DNA from: CAZKTO01 sp964555685
Lineage (GTDB): Bacteria > Chloroflexota > Dehalococcoidia > SHYB01
Assembly: GCA_964555685.1 (NCBI GenBank)
Contig: CAZKTO010000013.1
Coordinates: forward strand, 1 to 50,712
Direction: 5' to 3'
Length of the DNA stretch: 50,712 bases
The position numbers and the translations under genes were made by a program. Below, piece after piece: positions 7,881-16,037 of the stretch. The notes under the pieces were generated by a model. That model saw only the letters and a program-made list of their open reading frames with translations. It did not search any database and had not been told where the DNA came from. Positions within the stretch are counted from its first letter, which is position 1, and the number at the start of each line of letters is the position of its first letter.

Positions 7881-8171
7881 TCACCGCCCCGGGGCGGCGC
7901 CGGCCCCGGCAGAAGCGCGAACGATCTCGGCGCCGCGCCGGATCTCCCTGAGCCGGCGGGCGAGTTGGAGCCGCGGCGCCAGCAGGCGCCGTCCGCACCG
8001 CGCGCAGCGCAGGCCGATGTCGGCGCCGAGGCGCACCACCAGCCACCGGTTGTCGCCGCAGGGATGGCCCTTCTTGAGCACCAGGAGGTCGCCGAGGCGC
8101 AGGTCGGGCCCTGGCCCCGGCGCGGCGGGAGGCTCGCCCCGCGCCGGCGGTGCAGCCTCGCGCCCGCTCAC
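7881..8171 (-). CDS. DUF951 domain protein
   Basis: Small protein of the DUF951 family, common in Firmicutes and Chloroflexi and of unknown biochemical role. The 96 residues contain the full signature in the middle: LRLGDLLVLKKGHPCGDNRW, then VVRLGADIGLRCARCGRRLL. A pair of Cys (CARC) and an earlier Cys could bind metal. The N-terminus (PPARGEPPAAPGPG) and C-terminus are Pro/Ala-rich and variable. The start ATG overlaps the pyrF stop by four bases (ATGA), so the two genes are translationally coupled. Confidence 0.88.
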   Translation of the reverse strand: MSGREAAPPARGEPPAAPGPGPDLRLGDLLVLKKGHPCGDNRWLVVRLGADIGLRCARCGRRLLAPRLQLARRLREIRRGAEIVRASAGAGAAPGR

Positions 8172-9001
8172 GGGCGGCGCACCGCAGGGCCGCTCGAGGC
8201 GAGGGCTCCGCGCATCGCGTCGCGCAGGCCCTGGGCCGCCCGGCGCGCCGCCTCCGCGAAGTCCGGCCCCCGCGAGCCGTACAGCACCTGCCGCGAGGCG
8301 TTGACGATGGCCAGGCGGCCATTGCGGTCCACGCCGGCGCGCACCGCCGCCTCCACGTCGCCCTGCTGCGCCCCGACGCCCGGAATGAGGATAGGCATGT
8401 CCGGGCAGATCTCGCGCACCCGGAGCAACTCGACTGGCGCCGTCGCACCCACGACGAGCCCCACGTTGCCGGCGCCGTTCATCTCGCGCGCCAGCGCCGC
8501 GACTCGCTCGTACAGCGGCCTCGGGGGACCGCCGTCGGAGACGGAGAGGGCTTGCAGGTCCGCGCCGCCGGGGTTGGAGGTGCGGCAGACGATGAGGACG
8601 CCCCGGTCCCTGTACGCCACGAAGGGCTCGATGGCGTCACGGCCCAGGTACGGGTTGACGGTCGCCGCGTCGAAGCCCCAGACCTCGTACATGGCCTTGG
8701 CGTAGGCCCTGGCCGTGTTGGCGATGTCGCCGCGCTTGGCGTCGCCGATCACCGGAATGTCCTTGGGGATGGCGTCCAGGGTCTCGCGCAGCGCCCGCCA
8801 GCCGTCGATCCCCATAGCCTCGTAGAAGGCAAGGTTCGGCTTGTAGGCGCAGACGAGGTCGCGAGTCGCCTCGATGATGGCGCGGTTGAACTCGGCGACG
8901 GTCGCCTCGGGCATCAGCGCCGGGTCCGGGTCGAGGCCGACGCACAGCAGGCTCTCGTTGCGGCGTTGCGCGGCGAGGAGCTTTTCGAGGAAGGAGGCCA
9001 C
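8168..9001 (-). CDS. pyrF: Orotidine 5'-phosphate decarboxylase
   Basis: Last step of UMP synthesis, removing CO2 from OMP. The 277 residues fit the longer class found in Actinobacteria and Myxobacteria. Visible are the substrate entry strand LLCVGLDPDPALMPE, the lysine in CAYKPNLAFYEAMG, and the catalytic D-x-K-x-x-D motif in GDAKRGDIANTA. Start GTG 9001. A TATAAT box lies only six bases upstream, so the mRNA probably begins at the start codon (leaderless). DUF951 follows with a four-base overlap. Confidence 0.95.
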   Translation of the reverse strand: MASFLEKLLAAQRRNESLLCVGLDPDPALMPEATVAEFNRAIIEATRDLVCAYKPNLAFYEAMGIDGWRALRETLDAIPKDIPVIGDAKRGDIANTARAYAKAMYEVWGFDAATVNPYLGRDAIEPFVAYRDRGVLIVCRTSNPGGADLQALSVSDGGPPRPLYERVAALAREMNGAGNVGLVVGATAPVELLRVREICPDMPILIPGVGAQQGDVEAAVRAGVDRNGRLAIVNASRQVLYGSRGPDFAEAARRAAQGLRDAMRGALASSGPAVRRP

Positions 9002-9007
9002 GGGGCC

Positions 9008-9013
9008 ATTATA
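9008..9013 (-). promoter_or_regulatory. -10 box giving a probable leaderless pyrF mRNA
   Basis: TATAAT on the minus strand ends six bases before the GTG start of pyrF, the usual distance from -10 to the transcription start. No ribosome site can fit. The -35 region is poor. Confidence 0.6.
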
Positions 9014-9199
9014 CGGGCAGGGACTGGGAACTGGGAATGGAGAGGGGCGAGCCGCGGGGATAAAGAGCCTCTATCGCTGGCCCGGCGGAGGCGCGGTGTT
9101 CACAGTCGCTTCATGGGCCCCGCGACCGTTTTCATGCTCTCTTCACGCCCTGCGGCTAGCGTTGTTCTGCAAACGTAGAACAGGCGCAAGGAGGGTGAG

Positions 9200-9967
9200 A
9201 TGGGAAGAGTGTCAGGGATGGTTGCAATCGTCACTGGGGCCGCGCTGGGAATCGGGAAGGCGGCGGCGGTGATGCTGGCGAAGGAGGGGGCGAAGGTTGC
9301 GGTGACGGATGTGCTGGACAAGGAGATGCAGCAGACCGTCGCGGAGATCACGAAGGCGGGCGGCACCGCGAAGGCGTGGCGGCTGGATGTCTCGGACGAA
9401 GGACAGGCGAAAAAGGTCTTTGGCGACGTGGCTGCTGCCTTCGGTGGCGTGCATATCTTGGTGAACAACGCAGGCATCTTGGGCGTGAACAAGCCGACGC
9501 ACGAAGTGACCTCGGAAGAGTGGGACAAGGTGATGGCGGTGAATGTGAAGGGCGTCTTTTTCTGCACGAAGCACGCCATCCCTCACATGAAGAAGGCGGG
9601 CAAGGGCAGCATCGTCAATCTCTCTTCGATCTATGGCCTGGTCGGCGGGCCTGACGTGCCGCCCTATCACGCATCGAAGGGTGCTGTGCGGCTGATGACA
9701 AAGACGGATGCGCTTTTGTATGCGCCGGACAACATCCGCGTGAACTCGATTCACCCTGGCTACATTTGGACGCCGATGGTGGAGAACTTTCTCAAGGCGA
9801 TGGGCGACGTGGAGGCTGGCAAGAAGGCGGCGGGAGCGCTGCATCCGCTAGGACACATCGGCGAGCCTGACGACATCGCCTACGGCATCCTCTACCTCGC
9901 GTCCGATGAATCGAAGTTCGTGACAGGGAGCGAGTTGGTAATTGACGGCGGCTACACGGCGCGCTAG
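9200..9967 (+). CDS. Short-chain dehydrogenase/reductase (classical SDR)
   Basis: NAD(P)-dependent oxidoreductase of the classical SDR type, 255 residues. The cofactor loop is TGAALGIG (residues 13-20) and Asp of VAVTDVL suggests NAD preference. The structural NNAG motif is present, and the catalytic Ser...Tyr-x-x-x-Lys is seen in SSIYGLVGGPDVPPYHASKG. The tail DESKFVTGSELVIDGGYTAR is typical of glucose/cyclohexanol dehydrogenase-like members, but the substrate cannot be read. ATG 9200 follows a strong AGGAGG site. A 6-base inverted repeat (TGTTCT / AGAACA, 9163-9182) lies just upstream and could be an operator. Confidence 0.92.
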   Translation: MGRVSGMVAIVTGAALGIGKAAAVMLAKEGAKVAVTDVLDKEMQQTVAEITKAGGTAKAWRLDVSDEGQAKKVFGDVAAAFGGVHILVNNAGILGVNKPTHEVTSEEWDKVMAVNVKGVFFCTKHAIPHMKKAGKGSIVNLSSIYGLVGGPDVPPYHASKGAVRLMTKTDALLYAPDNIRVNSIHPGYIWTPMVENFLKAMGDVEAGKKAAGALHPLGHIGEPDDIAYGILYLASDESKFVTGSELVIDGGYTAR

Positions 9968-10221
9968 GCGGATTCCAGAATCTCCCTCTCTCCTTTGACT
10001 TCTTTCCCACCTGAACCGCCCTGCCTTGCGGATCGTCAACGGTTTACCGCTTTGTGCAAGGCTCTGTAACCCCCCGACCGCATCTGCCGAATCTGCGCAA
10101 TCTGCGGGCCCCCTCCGAGCCTGGCCGGGGCGCGAAATTGCCGCGGGCCAATCAGGAGTGGTAGACTGATTCCGTTGCTATTCTGAGCGTTCGGGCGGCG
10201 GCGCGCCAGGAGCGGACGACG

Positions 10222-11385
10222 TTGGGCGGCCTGCGCTTCCTCACCTCCGGCGAGTCCCACGGCAAGGGGCTCAGCATCATCATCGAGGGCATCCCCGCGG
10301 GGCTGCCCCTCTCGGAGGCCGACCTCTCCCGCGACCTGGCCCGGCGGCAGAAGGGCTACGGCCGCGGCGGGCGCATGCAGATCGAGAGGGACGCCGCCGA
10401 GATCCTGTCCGGCGTGCGGCACGGGCTTACCCTCGGCAGTCCCATCGCCCTCTGGGTCCGCAATCTCGACTGGGAGAACTGGCGCGTGCCCATGAGCATC
10501 GAGCCGGTGGCCGAGCCGGGGAACAAGGTCACCCGCCTGCGCCCCGGCCACGCCGACCTGCCCGGCGTCGTCAAGTACAACCAGAGCGACGTGCGGAACG
10601 TCCTGGAGCGGGCCAGCGCGCGGGAGACGGCGGCGCGGGTGGCCGCCGGCGGCGTCGCCAAGCGCCTCCTCGGTGCGTTCGGCATGGAGGTCCACGCCCA
10701 CGTCGTCTCCATCGGCGCCGTCGAGGCCCGGGTCAGCGGCCCCATCGACTGGGCGCGGGTCGAGGAGTCGCCGGTGCGCTGCGCCGACCCGGAGGCCCAG
10801 CCGCGCATGATCGCCGCCATCGACGCGGCCAAGGAGGCCAAGGACACCATCGGCGGCGTCTTCGAGGTGACCGCCACCGGCGTCCCCATCGGCCTGGGGA
10901 GCCACATCCAGTGGGACCGGAAGCTGGACGGGCGCATCGCCCAGGCGATGATGAGCATCCACGCCGTGAAGGCGGTGGAGATCGGCCTGGGCTTCGCCCA
11001 GACGAGGCTGCCCGGCTCGCGGGTGCACGACATCATCGAGCCCTGGGCGGCGGGCGGCCCCAAGTGGCGGCGGCGCACCAACAACGCCGGCGGCCTCGAG
11101 GGCGGCATGACCACGGGGCAGCCGGTCGTCGTCCGGGCCGCCGTCAAGCCCATCTCGACGCTCGCCAAGCCGCTGCCGTCGGTCGACCTGGCCACGGGCG
11201 AGTTGGTCCAGGCCCACTACGAGCGGAGCGACGTCTGCCAGGTCCCGCCGGCCTGCGTCGTCGGCGAGGCGATGCTGGCCCTCGTGCTGGCCGACGCCCT
11301 CCTGGAGAAGTTCGGCGGCGACCATATCGAGGAGACGCGCCGGAACTACCTGGGCTATCTCAAGCAGAGCGGGTTGGCGGAGTGA
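10222..11385 (+). CDS. aroC: Chorismate synthase
   Basis: Last step of the shikimate pathway, converting EPSP to chorismate with reduced FMN. The 387 residues are of family length. The signature segments are GESHGKGLSIIIEG (9-22), the FMN-binding region around RPGHADLPGVVKY with RASARETAARVAAG, and NAGGLEGGMTTGQPVVVRAA. TTG start at 10222, nine bases after AGGAG. A plausible promoter is TTGCCG-18-TAGACT at 10138-10167. It leads a run of shikimate genes that is interrupted by a toxin-antitoxin pair before the aroK-aroB fusion. Confidence 0.97.
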   Translation: MGGLRFLTSGESHGKGLSIIIEGIPAGLPLSEADLSRDLARRQKGYGRGGRMQIERDAAEILSGVRHGLTLGSPIALWVRNLDWENWRVPMSIEPVAEPGNKVTRLRPGHADLPGVVKYNQSDVRNVLERASARETAARVAAGGVAKRLLGAFGMEVHAHVVSIGAVEARVSGPIDWARVEESPVRCADPEAQPRMIAAIDAAKEAKDTIGGVFEVTATGVPIGLGSHIQWDRKLDGRIAQAMMSIHAVKAVEIGLGFAQTRLPGSRVHDIIEPWAAGGPKWRRRTNNAGGLEGGMTTGQPVVVRAAVKPISTLAKPLPSVDLATGELVQAHYERSDVCQVPPACVVGEAMLALVLADALLEKFGGDHIEETRRNYLGYLKQSGLAE

Positions 11386-11432
11386 CCTCGGACCTCTCCC
11401 CCAGCCCCTCTCCCACGAGGAGAAGGAAGCAC

Positions 11433-11639
11433 ATGACGACCAGTGGCACACGATACGTTGTGGACCAGACCGGCAGGAAGCAAGGCGTACTTCTTAGTGT
11501 CCGCGAGTACACGAAGTTGCTTCGCCGCCTCGAGGACCTGGAAGACGCCTTGGAGTTGGAAAAGGCGGTGAAAACGGAGACCGAATTCCGAGACTACGGC
11601 GAAATCAGGAAAGAGCTACGGCGTAAGGGCCGGCTTTGA
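11433..11639 (+). CDS. Antitoxin-like protein of a RelE/ParE pair
   Basis: A 68-residue protein, starting at ATG 11433 after GGAGAAGGA. It resembles short type II antitoxins in which a beta strand (TRYVVDQTGRKQGVLLSVRE) is followed by a helical, acidic C-terminal part (YTKLLRRLEDLEDALELEKA). The C-terminus would wrap the toxin. Its TGA overlaps the TTG start of the toxin gene by four bases. It has no transmembrane or signal segment. The family (Phd-like) is judged from pattern and context. Confidence 0.72.
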   Translation: MTTSGTRYVVDQTGRKQGVLLSVREYTKLLRRLEDLEDALELEKAVKTETEFRDYGEIRKELRRKGRL

Positions 11640-11896
11640 GCTACGCCGTTGTCCTGGGGCGGCCAGCTGAACGGGTGTTAGCAACCCTCCCGCGGCAAGT
11701 TGTCCGTCGCATTGATGCTCAGATACGTATCCTTGCTAGAAATCCGTTCCCGCCGGGTGTCAAGAAACTGCGTGGAGAGGATGTTGAGGGATGGCGCGTA
11801 CGGGTTGGCGATTATCGGATGCTCTACACCATTGATTCTGCTGCAAGGATAGTCCGCGTGTACCGCATTGGACATCGTAAAGAGGTCTATCGGTAA
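11636..11896 (+). CDS. RelE/ParE superfamily toxin
   Basis: An 86-residue member of the RelE/ParE fold, which acts as a ribosome-dependent mRNA endonuclease (RelE) or a gyrase poison (ParE). The conserved core is visible: PFPPGVKKLRGEDVEGWRVR, followed by VGDYRMLYTIDSAARIVRVY and RIGHRKEVYR. The final Arg, His and Tyr suit a RelE-type active site. TTG start overlapping the antitoxin stop. The pair sits between aroC and aroK-aroB, and its DNA is visibly less GC-rich than its neighbours, which suggests insertion. Confidence 0.85.
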   Translation: MSYAVVLGRPAERVLATLPRQVVRRIDAQIRILARNPFPPGVKKLRGEDVEGWRVRVGDYRMLYTIDSAARIVRVYRIGHRKEVYR

Positions 11897-11904
11897 CCCC
11901 GCCT

Positions 11905-13548
11905 GTGCCCAACATTATCCTCATCGGCTTCTCGTACACCGGCAAGAGCGAAGTGGCCCGCATCCTCGCCGCGCGCCTCGGCTGGGAGGCCATCGATATC
12001 GACGACCTGATCGCCAAGGCGGCGGGCAAGCCCGTCCCGCGCATCTTCGCCGAGGAGGGCGAGGCGCGCTTCCGCGAGCTGGAGCGCCGCGCCGTGGCCG
12101 AGGCCTGCCTCCGCGAGCGCGCCGTCATCGCGACCGGCGGCGGCGCCGTCCTGGACCCCGCGAGCCGGGCCCTCATGAGCGCCTCCGGCTTCGTCGTCTG
12201 CCTCGAGGCGTCGCCGGAGACGATCCTCCGCCGCCTGCGAGAGGAGGCCGCCCGAGGGCCCTTCGACAGCGTGCGGCCGCTGCTTCAAGGCGAGGACGCG
12301 CTGGGCAATATCCGGCGTCTCAAAGAGTCGCGGCAGGCGCTCTACGCCTTCGCCCACTGGACGGTGCACACCGACGCCCTCACGACGCCGCAGGTGGCCG
12401 GCGAGGCCCTGCGGGCCTTCCGGCTGACGGGCCACGCTCATGACCAGTTCCCGGACGCGTCGTTCGTCGTCAGCGCGGGCGCCCAGGCCTACCCCGGCTA
12501 CATCGGCTGGGGCATCCTCGATGATCTGGGGCGCCGGATGCGCGAGGCGGGCCTCTCCGGCGCCGCCTGCGTCTTCGCGGACACTCTCGTCTTCAAGGCG
12601 TACGGCCGGCGCGTCCTCGCGTCGCTCAAGGGCGCCGGCTTCGCCATCGACCATCACTTCCTGCCGCCGGGCGAGCCGGCCAAGACCCTGGCCTCGGCCG
12701 AGAGGGCCTACGAATGGCTCGCCCAGCGCCGCGCCGAGCGGGGCCACGTCATCGTCGCCCTCGGCGGCGGCATGGCCGGCGATCTCGCCGGGTTCGTCGC
12801 CGCCACCTACCTGCGCGGGATGCCCTTCGTCCAGGTCCCCACGACGCTCCTCGCCATGGTGGACGCCTCGATAGGGGGCAAGGTCGCCGTGAACCTGCCC
12901 GCGGGCAAGAACCTGGTCGGCGCCTTCCACCAGCCGCGCCTCGTGCTGGCCGACGTCGAGACGCTCGCGAGCCTGCCGCCGCGGGAGCTGCGCTCGGGCT
13001 GGGCCGAGGTCGTCAAGCACGGGCTGATCCTGGACCGCGCCCTCTTCGAGGACGTCCGCAGACAGGCCCAGCCGCTCCAGTCGCTGGACCGGGACGTGGC
13101 GCCGGAGATCATCCGCCGCGCGGCGCGGATCAAGGCGCAGGTGGTGAGCGCCGACGAGCGGGAGGCGCCGGGCGGGCCGCGGACGCTCCTGAACTACGGG
13201 CACACGCTGGGCCACGCCCTCGAGACGGCCACAGGCTACGAGGGCCTCCTCCACGGCGAGGCGGTATCGATCGGCATGACGGCGGCGGCGGAGATCGCGC
13301 GGCGCATGGGCCTGCTGGACGAGGCGAGCGTGCGAGCGCAGGCGGAGGCGCTCTCGGCGTTCGGTCTGCCGCTGCGGGCGCCGCCGGTGGACTGGGCCGC
13401 CGTGCGCCAGGCGATGGGCGTGGACAAGAAGGTGGAGGGCGGCAAGGTACGCTGGGTGCTGCTGGAGCGCATCGGGCATGCCGTCGTGCGGGACGATGTG
13501 CCCGCCGAGGCCGTGGAGGCGGGAGTGGGGAGGGTGATGGGCGTTTGA
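11905..13548 (+). CDS. aroKB: Fused shikimate kinase / 3-dehydroquinate synthase
   Basis: Bifunctional shikimate-pathway enzyme of 547 residues. Residues 1 to about 170 are shikimate kinase: P-loop GFSYTGKS (8-15), the substrate Asp pair in AIDIDDLI, and the ATGGGAVLD loop. Residues about 185-547 are 3-dehydroquinate synthase, which makes dehydroquinate from DAHP with NAD and a metal ion. Marks include GGGMAGDLAGFVAATYLRG, PTTLLAMVDASIGGKVAVN, a metal ligand region WAEVVKHG, and the His motifs NYGHTLGHALE and LHGEAVSIGM. GTG start just after the toxin stop. The fusion links steps 2 and 5 of the pathway, beside aroC (step 7). Confidence 0.95.
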   Translation: MPNIILIGFSYTGKSEVARILAARLGWEAIDIDDLIAKAAGKPVPRIFAEEGEARFRELERRAVAEACLRERAVIATGGGAVLDPASRALMSASGFVVCLEASPETILRRLREEAARGPFDSVRPLLQGEDALGNIRRLKESRQALYAFAHWTVHTDALTTPQVAGEALRAFRLTGHAHDQFPDASFVVSAGAQAYPGYIGWGILDDLGRRMREAGLSGAACVFADTLVFKAYGRRVLASLKGAGFAIDHHFLPPGEPAKTLASAERAYEWLAQRRAERGHVIVALGGGMAGDLAGFVAATYLRGMPFVQVPTTLLAMVDASIGGKVAVNLPAGKNLVGAFHQPRLVLADVETLASLPPRELRSGWAEVVKHGLILDRALFEDVRRQAQPLQSLDRDVAPEIIRRAARIKAQVVSADEREAPGGPRTLLNYGHTLGHALETATGYEGLLHGEAVSIGMTAAAEIARRMGLLDEASVRAQAEALSAFGLPLRAPPVDWAAVRQAMGVDKKVEGGKVRWVLLERIGHAVVRDDVPAEAVEAGVGRVMGV

Positions 13549-13597
13549 CTTAGTTCCAGCGCGTGCCTTGCCCCGAGAACAAGTTGGGGGTGACCTC

Positions 13598-14044
13598 ATG
13601 GCCAACACTAACTACTTGAAGAAGGTTGCAGAGAGGGAAGTCCGTATCAAGTTAGAGGACGCATTCAGGGTTCCGTTCACATCCGAGCGACTGGTCTTAT
13701 CAACTGGAGGGGATCACGAATTTGACGCAGTATCCCAGGACAAGCAGGTTGTTTGCTCGATCAAGACGCACTCTGGCATAACGAGTGGAGGGAAAAATCC
13801 AGCAGCCAAGGTGCAAAGCGCGGTAGCCGAACTGTACTACCTGAGCCTAGTTGATGCGCCAACCCGCGTGTTGGTTCTAACTGACCCACAGTTTTACTCA
13901 ATTATGAAGAGTCAGATCGAGGACAAGAGGCGGCTCGCCCCTGGGATTCGTCTGCAATTGATGGTCCTGCCCGCGCACATCCAAGTGCAAATTCGGAGCG
14001 TCCAGGACCAGGCGAGTCGGGAGATGGGAACTTCAAGAGTCTAA
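13598..14044 (+). CDS. Unknown protein, possibly of the restriction-endonuclease-like fold
   Basis: A 148-residue protein with ATG 13598 eight bases after a GGGGGTGA site; an in-frame TTG at 13568 is less likely. The pattern STGGDHEFDAVSQDKQVVCS, then IKTHSG, resembles the Asp...(D/E)-x-K core of PD-(D/E)XK nucleases, but the usual acid before x-Lys is Ser here, so activity is doubtful. A helical stretch AAKVQSAVAELYYLSLV and a strand RVLVLTDPQFY follow. The gene is less GC-rich than its neighbours and lies in a small accessory island between aroKB and tgt. The fold is a guess. Confidence 0.6.
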   Translation: MANTNYLKKVAEREVRIKLEDAFRVPFTSERLVLSTGGDHEFDAVSQDKQVVCSIKTHSGITSGGKNPAAKVQSAVAELYYLSLVDAPTRVLVLTDPQFYSIMKSQIEDKRRLAPGIRLQLMVLPAHIQVQIRSVQDQASREMGTSRV

Positions 14045-14045
14045 C

Positions 14046-14170
14046 CTGCCGCCTCCCCTCACCCTCCCCTCCGCCTCCGGCGCCGCCCGCGCCGGCATCC
14101 TGACGACTGCGCACGGCCTGGCGGCGCCGCCCGCCTTCATGCCTGTCGGCACGCAGGGCGCCGCCAAGGC
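14046..14170 (+). pseudogene. Truncated copy of the tgt 5' end
   Basis: Forty-two codons match the start of tgt (14628-14750). PPPLTLPSASGAARAGILTT and APPAFMPVGTQGAAKA align with PPFTLQATDGAARAGLLTTP and TPAFMPVGTQGAVKA of the intact gene. The start codon is CTG where tgt has ATG. After GAAKA the similarity stops and unrelated sequence leads to the hicB gene. It is too short for any enzyme activity. Divergence of several residues suggests an old duplication or a leftover from a displaced tgt copy. Confidence 0.8.
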
Positions 14171-14221
14171 AGACTCACGGAAGGCATTGCTACCAAAGGG
14201 GTCAGGGGATAGACTGTGGCC

Positions 14222-14461
14222 ATGAACCAGTATCGGCTCACTGCGGTCATCTGGAAAGAAGGGAAACGGTACGTTTCCAAGTGTCCGGAGCTCGGCGTGG
14301 CGTCCTACGGAAGAACTCCAGAACAAGCCAAGGCCGCGCTTGGAGAGGCCGTTGGCCTGTACCTGTCCAATGCCAAGCGCCTTGGTCTCCTGAAGGAGCT
14401 CCAACTCACGCTCTCGTCTAAAGCCCGGTACACAACGCCACTGGATGTCGCTGTCCGTTGA
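14222..14461 (+). CDS. hicB: HicB-family antitoxin-like protein
   Basis: A 79-residue protein (81 if GTG 14216 is used) with the HicB fold: LTAVIWKEGKRYVSKCPELG, then VASYGRTPEQAKAALGEAV and GLYLSNAKRL. HicB proteins bind and silence the HicA mRNA interferase, often with a C-terminal DNA-binding domain, which is absent here. Directly downstream is a hicA relic that has lost its middle, so this antitoxin has no working partner in place. The locus lies between a tgt fragment and intact tgt. Confidence 0.8.
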   Translation: MNQYRLTAVIWKEGKRYVSKCPELGVASYGRTPEQAKAALGEAVGLYLSNAKRLGLLKELQLTLSSKARYTTPLDVAVR

Positions 14462-14568
14462 GCCGGCTGCCATCCGTCCCACAAGGCAAAGACATCCCCC
14501 GTGGTACGCTGCTGGCAATGCTGGAACAGGCTGGTCTGAGCCGCGAGGAATTCCTGAGCCCGCTCTAG
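14458..14568 (+). pseudogene. hicA toxin with internal deletion
   Basis: A 36-codon frame starts at TTG 14458, overlapping the hicB stop (TTGA). It reads MSRLPSVPQGKDIPRGTLLA, then MLEQAGLSREEFLSPL. HicA proteins usually begin MSRLP and end VPxHxGKEIxxGTLxxILxQAGLSxEEF. Both ends are preserved, but about 35 residues between them are missing. The missing part carries the catalytic histidine (GSHH region). This indicates an in-frame deletion that inactivated the toxin. Confidence 0.7.
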
Positions 14569-14627
14569 CAAAGGTCACTGGGCGAAGGCACTCGTAGTGG
14601 CGTTGCGCCTTCATAGACCTGGTTCCC

Positions 14628-15842
14628 ATGCCCCCCTTCACTCTCCAGGCCACCGACGGCGCCGCCCGCGCGGGCCTGCTGACTACGCCTCACGGCGACG
14701 TGCCGACGCCCGCCTTCATGCCCGTCGGCACGCAGGGCGCCGTCAAGGCCCTGGCCCCGCAAGACCTGCGCGAGATCGGCGCGCGCATTATCCTCTCCAA
14801 CACCTATCACCTCTACCTGCGCCCCGGCGTCGAGCTCATCCGGCGCCTTGGCGGCCTGCACCGGTTCATGGCCTGGGACGGCCCCATCCTCACCGATAGC
14901 GGCGGCTTCCAGGTCTTCAGCCTGGGCCACCTGCGCGAGCTCTCGGACGACGGCGTCCGCTTCCGCTCCCACATCGATGGCTCCGAGCACCTGCTGACCC
15001 CGGAGCTCGCCGTCTCGTACCAGCGGGCCCTGGGGAGCGACGTCGCCATGGCCCTCGACCACTGTCCGGCCTACGGCGAGTCGCGCGAGGCCGTCGAGGT
15101 GGCCATGGAGCGCACGCACCGCTGGGCCGGCCGGTGCCTGGGAGAACACGACAAACTGGCGTCGGCGCGGGAACACGCTGGCTCGGCTCAAGCGCTCTTC
15201 GGCATCGTCCAGGGGGGCTGGTTCGCGGACCTGCGCCGGCGCTCCGCCCAGGCGCTCGCCTCGATGGACCTCCCCGGCTACGCCATCGGCGGCGTCAGCG
15301 TCGGCGAGCCCAAGGCGCTGGCCTACCAGGCCGTCGAGGAGACGGCGCCGCTCCTGCCCCCCGAGAGGCCGCGCTACCTCATGGGCGTGGGCTCACCCGA
15401 GGACCTGATCGAGGGGATCGCCCGCGGGATCGACCTCTTCGACTGCGCCCTGCCGACGCGCGTCGCCCGGAACGGGGCCCTCTTCACCCGGACGGGGCGT
15501 GTCAACGTCCGCGCGAGCCGGTTCCGGGCGCTCGACGCCCCCATCGACGACGGCTGCGACTGCCCGGCCTGCCGCGGCTTCTCGGCCGCCTACCTGCACC
15601 ACCTCTTCCGGTCGGACGAGCTCCTGTACCATCGCCTGGGCAGCATGCACAACCTGCGCTTCATCCTGCGGCTGATGGAGCAGGCCCGCGAGGCGGTCCT
15701 GGCCGGGCGCTTCGACTCCTTCGCCCGCGCCTTCCGCGACTCGTACCGCGTGACGGACGAGGAGGCGCGGCTCGCGCAGAAGGACCGATGGCTGGCGGCG
15801 AGGAGCGCGCGGGGTCTGGACCCCGAAACGCGGCACGGATAG
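14628..15842 (+). CDS. tgt: Queuine/preQ1 tRNA-guanine transglycosylase
   Basis: Exchanges guanine-34 of Asp, Asn, His and Tyr tRNAs for preQ1. The 404 residues are of normal length. Visible are the first catalytic Asp in TDSGGFQVFSL, the FGIVQGG loop, YAIGGVSVGEPK, the nucleophile region DLFDCALPTRVARNG, and the zinc site CDCPACRGF with a downstream His in YLHHLF (about 310-337). ATG 14628. A truncated relative of its 5' end lies about 580 bases upstream. Confidence 0.97.
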   Translation: MPPFTLQATDGAARAGLLTTPHGDVPTPAFMPVGTQGAVKALAPQDLREIGARIILSNTYHLYLRPGVELIRRLGGLHRFMAWDGPILTDSGGFQVFSLGHLRELSDDGVRFRSHIDGSEHLLTPELAVSYQRALGSDVAMALDHCPAYGESREAVEVAMERTHRWAGRCLGEHDKLASAREHAGSAQALFGIVQGGWFADLRRRSAQALASMDLPGYAIGGVSVGEPKALAYQAVEETAPLLPPERPRYLMGVGSPEDLIEGIARGIDLFDCALPTRVARNGALFTRTGRVNVRASRFRALDAPIDDGCDCPACRGFSAAYLHHLFRSDELLYHRLGSMHNLRFILRLMEQAREAVLAGRFDSFARAFRDSYRVTDEEARLAQKDRWLAARSARGLDPETRHG

Positions 15843-15852
15843 GGTGGCGGAA

Positions 15853-15912
15853 GCTTTGCACAAAAAACCCTCTCCCCTGGAGGGAGAGGGTTGGGGTGAG
15901 GGGGAAACGCCC
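15853..15912. repeat. Dispersed CTCTCCC-type repeat with GCTTTGCAC terminus
   Basis: GCTTTGCACAAAAA (15853-15866) is directly followed by the 46-base block that also occurs at 2060-2105. The same terminus and palindromic core appear in the element at 25661-25800. The element lies right after tgt. Confidence 0.8.
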
Positions 15913-15990
15913 GCCGCGTGGCGCCTACCGGTTCGCTGTGGTGCTGGTGGGCGGGGCCTCTTCAAGGCAACGATCAAGAATCGAAAGACC

Positions 15991-16037
15991 CTGGCTGGCG
16001 AGGGCCTTTTCTTGCAAGAAGGGCCCCCGCCAGCCAG
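15991..16037. terminator. Long hairpin between convergent tgt and the MoaD/ThiS gene
   Basis: CTGGCTGGCGAGGGCC (from 15991) pairs with GGGCCCCCGCCAGCCAG (to 16037), with TTTTCTT / AAGAA near the loop. The hairpin touches the stop codon of the minus-strand gene (16038) and lies after tgt, so it could serve both directions. Without a clean U-tract its strength is uncertain. Confidence 0.55.

Noticed and set aside
9163..9182. TGTTCT-8-AGAACA upstream of the first SDR gene as a firm operator.
   Set aside because: The arms are only six bases and no second copy was noticed, so it is mentioned only in the gene entry.
14038..14044. GTCTAAC at the end of the small gene 13598-14044, as a possible attC left core.
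   Set aside because: No GTTRRRY partner or paired arms occur within 150 bases; the word is the last codons of the gene and its stop.
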